From assembly GCA_002306075.1 (NCBI GenBank), contig DBRW01000002.1, positions 1 through 10,924 of the forward strand: DNA of 10,924 nt, written 5' to 3'. How positions within the stretch are numbered: the stretch's first letter is position 1; each line of letters begins with the position of its first letter. The stretch comes from Synergistaceae bacterium UBA1358 (GTDB taxonomy: Bacteria; Synergistota; Synergistia; Synergistales; Synergistaceae). Below the pieces are notes generated by a model. It saw nothing but the letters and a program-made list of their open reading frames with translations. It was not told the DNA's origin and did no database searches. A program made the translations under genes and the position numbers. Of this stretch, positions 6,802 through 10,924 are shown one piece after another.

Positions 6802-7743
6802 TTACCTCCTGCGAAGCGCCCACGCCTGCGCAGCCGCGTTTACGATCTCTTTCCACGTCAGTCCGAAATACTCCCTCAGTTCCTCGGGAGCACCGCTGTG
6901 GACGAATCGGTCCTCTATCGCGACGAACTTGACCGGTACGGGGTATGTCCCCGAAAGGCACTCAGCTGTCGCGCTGCAGAGCCCCCCTATGTAGCTGTGC
7001 TCCTCGGCTACGACACAGCAGCCCGTTCTCCTTACCGATGCAAGGAGCGTCTGTTCGGGGAACGGTTTCAGGCTGTAACAGTCGACTATTTCGATATCTA
7101 TACCTTGCTGGTCCAGTATGTCGGCGGCTTTGAGGGCCTGATGGCCCATTATCCCGCATGTGCATACGGTAACTGATGTCCCCTCACGCAGAAGCCTTGC
7201 CCCTCCCAGGCTGAAGTCCCCTTCCCGGTCGTTGTCCAGCTGAGAGACCGGAGTCTGTCCGAGTCTTATGTATACGGGGCCATTCGCTTTGCGGACTGCA
7301 TCTGTGATCCCTTTTACGGAATTGCTGTCAGAGGGTACGACGACACTCATGTTGGGCATCCCTCTCATAAGAGAAAGGTCCTCCGTCATGGTCCTCGAAG
7401 CGCCGTCTTCGCCGCGCGAAAGACCTCCGTCTGCCACCGCTATCCTGACCGGCAGCGACGGTATGGCCAATGATTCCCTGATCTGGGAATAGCTCCTGGC
7501 GATCATCTTCGAGGAACGGCCAGCGACCCAGGGCCTCTTACCGCTGAGGGCCATGCCCGCGGCATTGAGTATCATGTTTGGGTCCGACGGAGATGAAACG
7601 AATATTTTATCCTTGGGCAGACCGTTCAGCGGTCCCAGGTCGATATCATCCTGGACGACAAGGATGAAATCTTCATCTTCGGCATAAGATGCCAGATGTT
7701 CACAAAAGACATCCCACGTACAGGATCTTGTTCTGTCATCCAT
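6802..7743 (-). CDS. Transketolase-like protein, C-terminal half, with altered catalytic residues
   Basis: The 313-residue protein matches the C-terminal subunit of split transketolases. It has a pyrimidine-binding domain (about 7-160; LSGKRPWVAG 66-75, GEDGAS 111-116, LMRGMPNMSVVVPSD 125-139, GPVYIRLG 155-162) and the transketolase C-terminal domain (about 185-300; EIVDCYSLKPF and VVAEEHSYIGGL). In active enzymes the block GIAEQNM carries the Glu that activates thiamine diphosphate. Here it reads SPSDPNM, with Asp54 in that place. The aromatic stretch stacking on the cofactor pyrimidine is replaced by GRSSKM (75-80), and THQ after GEDG is SRT (116-118), losing an active-site His. It is intact and paired with an equally changed N-terminal half, so it is likely a folded paralogue without normal transketolase activity (inference). 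The start ATG overlaps the N-half gene by 8 bases and has GGAGGG eight bases upstream. Confidence 0.88.
   Translation of the reverse strand: MDDRTRSCTWDVFCEHLASYAEDEDFILVVQDDIDLGPLNGLPKDKIFVSSPSDPNMILNAAGMALSGKRPWVAGRSSKMIARSYSQIRESLAIPSLPVRIAVADGGLSRGEDGASRTMTEDLSLMRGMPNMSVVVPSDSNSVKGITDAVRKANGPVYIRLGQTPVSQLDNDREGDFSLGGARLLREGTSVTVCTCGIMGHQALKAADILDQQGIDIEIVDCYSLKPFPEQTLLASVRRTGCCVVAEEHSYIGGLCSATAECLSGTYPVPVKFVAIEDRFVHSGAPEELREYFGLTWKEIVNAAAQAWALRRR
6804..6810 (-). promoter_or_regulatory. Ribosome binding site of ftsE, inside the end of the upstream gene
   Basis: The minus strand reads AGG AGG TAA, the last two codons and stop of the transketolase C-half gene, and nine bases later the ftsE ATG. 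The motif is a perfect Shine-Dalgarno core serving two purposes. Confidence 0.8.
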
Positions 7744-8551
7744 TTGTCTTGCCCTCCAGTTCTTCCAAAGCTCTTTCCATAGTTTCCATGCTCATCTTTA
7801 TCTTTGGCGCATCATCACCGGCAAAGGAGAGCCCCCTGCCGTTGCTGACTTTTGCATAGACAGCCGCGGGTCTTCCGCTCCCGCAGTCCGCTTCCGAAAA
7901 AACTTTCTCCATCGATCCGAAATCATTGCCGTCAGTCTCAAAAATGTCCCATCCGTACGTCTTGAGCCGGCCCATGCTCTCAGGATATGATCCCGGGTCC
8001 GTGCCCGCTTTATCTTTGCAGACAGAGATGAGCGTTATATTGTCAAGGCCGTATCCGGCACACATCTCGGCTTCAAGCATGAAATCCTTCCCCAGGCAAT
8101 CCTTCTCTTCCAAAAAACAGAAGACCCTTGATCCCAGCCCTTCTTTGCGGAGCGAGCAGGCAAGGCCGGAAGCGATCGCCAATTCGGTGCCGGAAGTCAC
8201 AAGCGGAGCATCTATGCCGGGGATCCTTCTGAAATCAGGCAGTGCCTGCAGCATGGCTCCCAGCCTCATATAGTGCCACAGTTGTTCGCGCTCGTAATAT
8301 CCTCGTCTTGCAAGGATCGCGTAAAGTGCGGGGACTCCGTCTTCCGCGCCGAACACGAACCTGTCCCTGTCTTTCCTCGAAGGACTCCCTGCAAGCAAAA
8401 GCATCTCTTCCCAGTAAAGATAGACAAGGACGTCGGATATCAGAAGCGGCAGTTCTATCAGGCCCGACCTGGCCAGCCCCACCATTCTGACTATGTCTTT
8501 CCTTACTTCGGCAGCTATCTTTTCAAGTTCATTTATCCTTGTATTTTCCAT
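7736..8551 (-). CDS. Transketolase-like protein, N-terminal half, lacking the thiamine-diphosphate motif
   Basis: At 271 residues it has the length and order of the N-terminal (PP) subunit of split transketolases: LEKIAAEVRKDIVRMV (9-24), DRFVF...PALYAILARRGYY (63-86), LQALPDFRRIPGI (101-113), AGYGLDN (165-171) and GRPAAVYAKVSNGRGLSF (226-243). The binding residues are gone. GHPGG reads LIELP (31-35), KGH reads AED (69-71), and the His of QGHPD is Leu104. The cofactor signature GDG...N reads EKD (149-151) with Lys179 for Asn, and the WHG block near the end is absent. Bound thiamine diphosphate and magnesium are therefore not expected. Its frame is intact, pointing to selection for another role, possibly as a heterodimer with the C-half. 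I chose ATG at 8549-8551 (GGGAG six bases upstream); the longer frame starts with TTG. It overlaps csaB by 23 bases. Confidence 0.85.
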   Translation of the reverse strand: MENTRINELEKIAAEVRKDIVRMVGLARSGLIELPLLISDVLVYLYWEEMLLLAGSPSRKDRDRFVFGAEDGVPALYAILARRGYYEREQLWHYMRLGAMLQALPDFRRIPGIDAPLVTSGTELAIASGLACSLRKEGLGSRVFCFLEEKDCLGKDFMLEAEMCAGYGLDNITLISVCKDKAGTDPGSYPESMGRLKTYGWDIFETDGNDFGSMEKVFSEADCGSGRPAAVYAKVSNGRGLSFAGDDAPKIKMSMETMERALEELEGKTNG

Positions 8552-9554
8552 AGCCTTCTCCCAAAACGGCAGCAAGTCCTTCTCTGAATGATGCTGCCAC
8601 TTTACCTGCCGTCTCTTCCAGTATACACGCTTCGGGCGGCAGCGAAAACTCCGCGCACCCGGGACCGGTCACTGGTATCTCCCATTCTTTGCAGAACGAG
8701 ACCACTTTGGGATCATAAGGCGCCCCGCGCAGCGGCAGTCCCGCCAGAAGGGCCAGGACCAGAAAATGCAGCCTCATACCTATCGCGCAGCAGCTTCTGC
8801 TGAGGATATTTTCAAATTGGGACAGGGATCTCACAACAGTAATTTGATCCAATTTTAAAGTGCCTTTGCTTACATATTTCTCAAACTCTTTGATATCATC
8901 GTCGGCAAAAGCGACCCCGAAGATCTTCAGGCCTTTCTGTTCCGCGGCCTTTACAGCCGAACTTACAGCCGCCCCGGACACTTTCTCGTATCCGGTCCGG
9001 AGGTTGAGCAGAAGCCTGTCGCCCTTCTCAAAATCCCTCTTTACCTTGAGGGACATGACAAGATCCGGGGACTGTGTGCCGAAGAATCCCCAGTTGTTCA
9101 GCATCCCCAGTGAGCTTCTGTTCCTCACGTTCCTGTATACGCACTTTCCAAACGCGTTTTTTGCAAAATAGGGGCCCAATGTCGTGTTGAACGGTCCCAA
9201 TGACTGTCCGACGGCCCAGCACTTTACGGAAGAGATACGGGCCATACGGATCAGTGACCAGTAATAAAAGCAGGACCTGAGGCTCGTCCGGTCCTGGAAC
9301 AGGCCTCCTCCGCCCAAAAGCATGGAGTTGGAATCCTTCATCGCTCTGCGGATCTCGCCCAGCTTCCATCTGTCATAGGAAGCCGTCCCAAGCGATTCCC
9401 GAGTCTTCCCGGGATCGGCTGAGAGTACAGCGATCCTGTCCCTTGAGACTCCGTTGTCCTCAAGGAGCTTTACGCATGCCTCCGCAAGAAGTTCGTCTCC
9501 GAGGTTCCCGAAGCCATAATAACCGGCCAGCAGGACATCGTATTTGCGTGTCAA
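8529..9554 (-). CDS. csaB: Polysaccharide pyruvyl transferase CsaB
   Basis: This 341-residue protein carries the CsaB/pyruvyl-transferase landmarks: LLAGYYGFGNLGDELL (8-23), MLLGGGGLFQD (78-88), WAVGQSLGP (113-121), CAIGMRLHFLVLALLAGLP (256-274) with His263, and YDPKV (280-284). CsaB moves a pyruvyl group from phosphoenolpyruvate onto a cell-wall polymer sugar as a ketal. In Bacillus this lets SLH-domain S-layer proteins bind. No signal peptide is visible, so it should act in the cytoplasm on lipid-linked precursors. All family motifs look intact, unlike the two genes that follow. The start is TTG, forming a 4-base TTGA overlap with the stop of the DUF5693-like gene. GGAG lies about ten bases upstream and no ATG or GTG precedes the first conserved strand. 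Pairing with a DUF5693 gene is a known arrangement and suggests both serve the same polymer pathway. Confidence 0.92.
   Translation of the reverse strand: MTRKYDVLLAGYYGFGNLGDELLAEACVKLLEDNGVSRDRIAVLSADPGKTRESLGTASYDRWKLGEIRRAMKDSNSMLLGGGGLFQDRTSLRSCFYYWSLIRMARISSVKCWAVGQSLGPFNTTLGPYFAKNAFGKCVYRNVRNRSSLGMLNNWGFFGTQSPDLVMSLKVKRDFEKGDRLLLNLRTGYEKVSGAAVSSAVKAAEQKGLKIFGVAFADDDIKEFEKYVSKGTLKLDQITVVRSLSQFENILSRSCCAIGMRLHFLVLALLAGLPLRGAPYDPKVVSFCKEWEIPVTGPGCAEFSLPPEACILEETAGKVAASFREGLAAVLGEGYGKYKDK
8558..8562 (-). promoter_or_regulatory. Ribosome binding site of the transketolase N-half gene (decides start)
   Basis: GGGAG lies six bases before ATG 8549-8551, inside the last codons of csaB. It supports this ATG over the in-frame TTG eight codons upstream. 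Confidence 0.65.
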
Positions 9555-10924
9555 TTGGGGACATCTCCGGACAGCTTTTTATGCAGCGGCATGATCACAT
9601 AATTCAGTATCGCCACTGCGATCACTCCAAGCAGTATCCCCAGCCACCAACCGTTGAGGGTCCTGATGACGCTCAGCGAAAGCAATGTGTGGAAGTGGCA
9701 GAAAGTGTTCACCGCAGAGCTGAATGCCAACACAGAGACGATCCTTAAAGCTTCGCGGCAGCCCGGGATGTAGTCCTTCCTCACCGTGTACCAGTAGAGC
9801 ACGAGTGCCGGATAGCCGATCAGGAACTCCTTGGTGCGCGGCCTGACGAGGAGCGCCCTTTCCATGAACTCCCTGAAGGCCACCTCCCATGCCGGAACAT
9901 TGGAGACATTGTCGCTCCTAAGCGCCATTATCAGCATCGCAAGCATCAGTATGCCTATAAGGAAGAGCTCTCCCCATATAGCGGGCCTGCCTATTATCTC
10001 TGGCAGCGATTCCGGATGCACCTTGCGTCTCAGGTCATGGACAAGGACGAGCAGAGGGGGCAGAAGAAGCGTCAGCTTTACGCCGGAGAACGGTGTAAGT
10101 CTCAGCGCCGCCATCGTCGTTCCGTAGAAGGACGCGATAGCCAGACCGCCGGCCGTCACGATGAAAAGCCCCTTCACGGCTCCGAGCAGGGGCTTTTTGT
10201 GGCTCTCAAGGGCCGAGAGGGCTGCCTCGGCAGCGGCGGCTGCACCGCAGAGACCGCCGCATATACGTGCCAGGATGGGGAATTTAAATATACCTGCGGC
10301 AACGAGCAGAGAGGCAAAGATCAGCAAAGAGAAGACCTTGGCGCTTACATCGCCCTCTCCGCCGGTATTCAGGCGCACTGTGTAGAACCAGCCGCAGAAC
10401 ACCAGTACTATTCCGCATGCCAAAGCTCCCGGCATGCTCTCTGCCCATTCGTTCAGGTTCGACGGCCAGCCGAAATCGTAACCGCGGGCCTTTATAGACT
10501 CTCCAGTGAACCTGAGGTCGTCCTTGAAAATTTCCATCCTGTTTCCCATATTCAGATCGTAAGGCCTTACCATGATAAGCCTCACGGAACGCTCGTGGAT
10601 GGCCCTGACGAAACGCTCGGCTATCTGGAGCCTTGATATGCTCCTTGATATGACTTCATCCCGCGTAAGGCTGTGGAGCGGGATCACCATCGGGTACATC
10701 GCCTTTGCAAACCCGGCGGCCCCGACCTGCTTTACAAACTCCGTCTGTGAAAAAGTGATGCCCTTGCGTTTCATTACATCGGCGAGCGGCTTGAAGTCTG
10801 GATAGCCTGCCATTATCATGCCGGATGCCGTAACGTTTTTTATGCCGGGATACTCCGAGGTAAGATAGTCAAATGCCACAGCGGCAGCCTGGCCGTCGGA
10901 GGCAGGACAGGGGCCCGGCCTGAA
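9551..10924 (-). CDS. DUF5693-like polytopic membrane protein, 5' end outside window
   Basis: The open frame runs to the right edge with no stop (first visible residues FRPGPCPASDGQ), so the gene is cut at its 5' end. The internal GTG at 10879 should not be taken as the start. The visible 457 residues have two parts. A soluble segment of about 165 residues includes SEYPGIKNV, RLQIAERFVRAIHERSVRLIMVRPY and a NLNEW block. It is followed by about eight hydrophobic stretches running to the C-terminus (for example GIVLVFCGWFYTV and GWWLGILLGVIAVAILNYVI). This layout, the R-A-x-x-E-R-x-x-R block and the position directly before csaB fit DUF5693. The molecular function is unknown; a part in moving or modifying the CsaB substrate polymer is inference. 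The stop overlaps the csaB start by 4 bases. Confidence 0.75.
   Translation of the reverse strand, partial: FRPGPCPASDGQAAAVAFDYLTSEYPGIKNVTASGMIMAGYPDFKPLADVMKRKGITFSQTEFVKQVGAAGFAKAMYPMVIPLHSLTRDEVISRSISRLQIAERFVRAIHERSVRLIMVRPYDLNMGNRMEIFKDDLRFTGESIKARGYDFGWPSNLNEWAESMPGALACGIVLVFCGWFYTVRLNTGGEGDVSAKVFSLLIFASLLVAAGIFKFPILARICGGLCGAAAAAEAALSALESHKKPLLGAVKGLFIVTAGGLAIASFYGTTMAALRLTPFSGVKLTLLLPPLLVLVHDLRRKVHPESLPEIIGRPAIWGELFLIGILMLAMLIMALRSDNVSNVPAWEVAFREFMERALLVRPRTKEFLIGYPALVLYWYTVRKDYIPGCREALRIVSVLAFSSAVNTFCHFHTLLSLSVIRTLNGWWLGILLGVIAVAILNYVIMPLHKKLSGDVPN

Overview
The window is a tightly packed, single-strand stretch of a bacterial chromosome. Every protein gene and every tRNA reads on the minus strand. 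Envelope genes of a double-membrane bacterium (FtsEX, an EnvC-type hydrolase, a YibQ-type deacetylase) sit beside CsaB and a DUF5693-type membrane protein, which are typical of cells with S-layers or pyruvylated wall polymers. With the moderate GC content, strong AGGAGG-type ribosome sites and gene order, this suggests the phylum Synergistota. That is inference from content and order, not a database match.

In the direction of transcription (right to left), the window opens inside a DUF5693-like membrane protein gene (from the right edge to 9551). Then come csaB (polysaccharide pyruvyl transferase), two genes for the N- and C-terminal halves of a transketolase-like protein, ftsE, ftsX, an envC-like M23 peptidase, a ctpA-type S41 protease, a YibQ-like divergent polysaccharide deacetylase, and a divergent purA-like gene. 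Consecutive genes overlap by 4 to 23 bases or are separated by 7 to 44 bases. I see no internal terminator, so this looks like one operon of at least ten genes.

A separate tRNA cluster follows (Val-UAC, Asp-GUC, Phe-GAA, Gly-GCC). It has its own consensus promoter (TTGACA, 16 bases, TATAAT) in the 98-base gap after the purA-like gene. The Gly tRNA is cut by the left edge.

The envelope genes fit together. FtsEX would transmit an ATP-driven signal to the periplasmic coiled-coil hydrolase, CtpA could process or degrade periplasmic proteins, the deacetylase acts on or binds glycans, and CsaB plus the DUF5693 protein would modify a wall polymer.

The odd members are the three genes that look like central-metabolism enzymes. 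The PurA-like protein has lost both catalytic residues (Asp to Asn, His to Arg) and its aspartate-binding loop. The transketolase-like pair has lost the thiamine-diphosphate GDG...N motif, the active-site histidines and the catalytic Glu (now Asp). Their reading frames are intact and translationally coupled to the envelope genes. They are best read as repurposed, probably non-canonical proteins, and are the most interesting part of the window.
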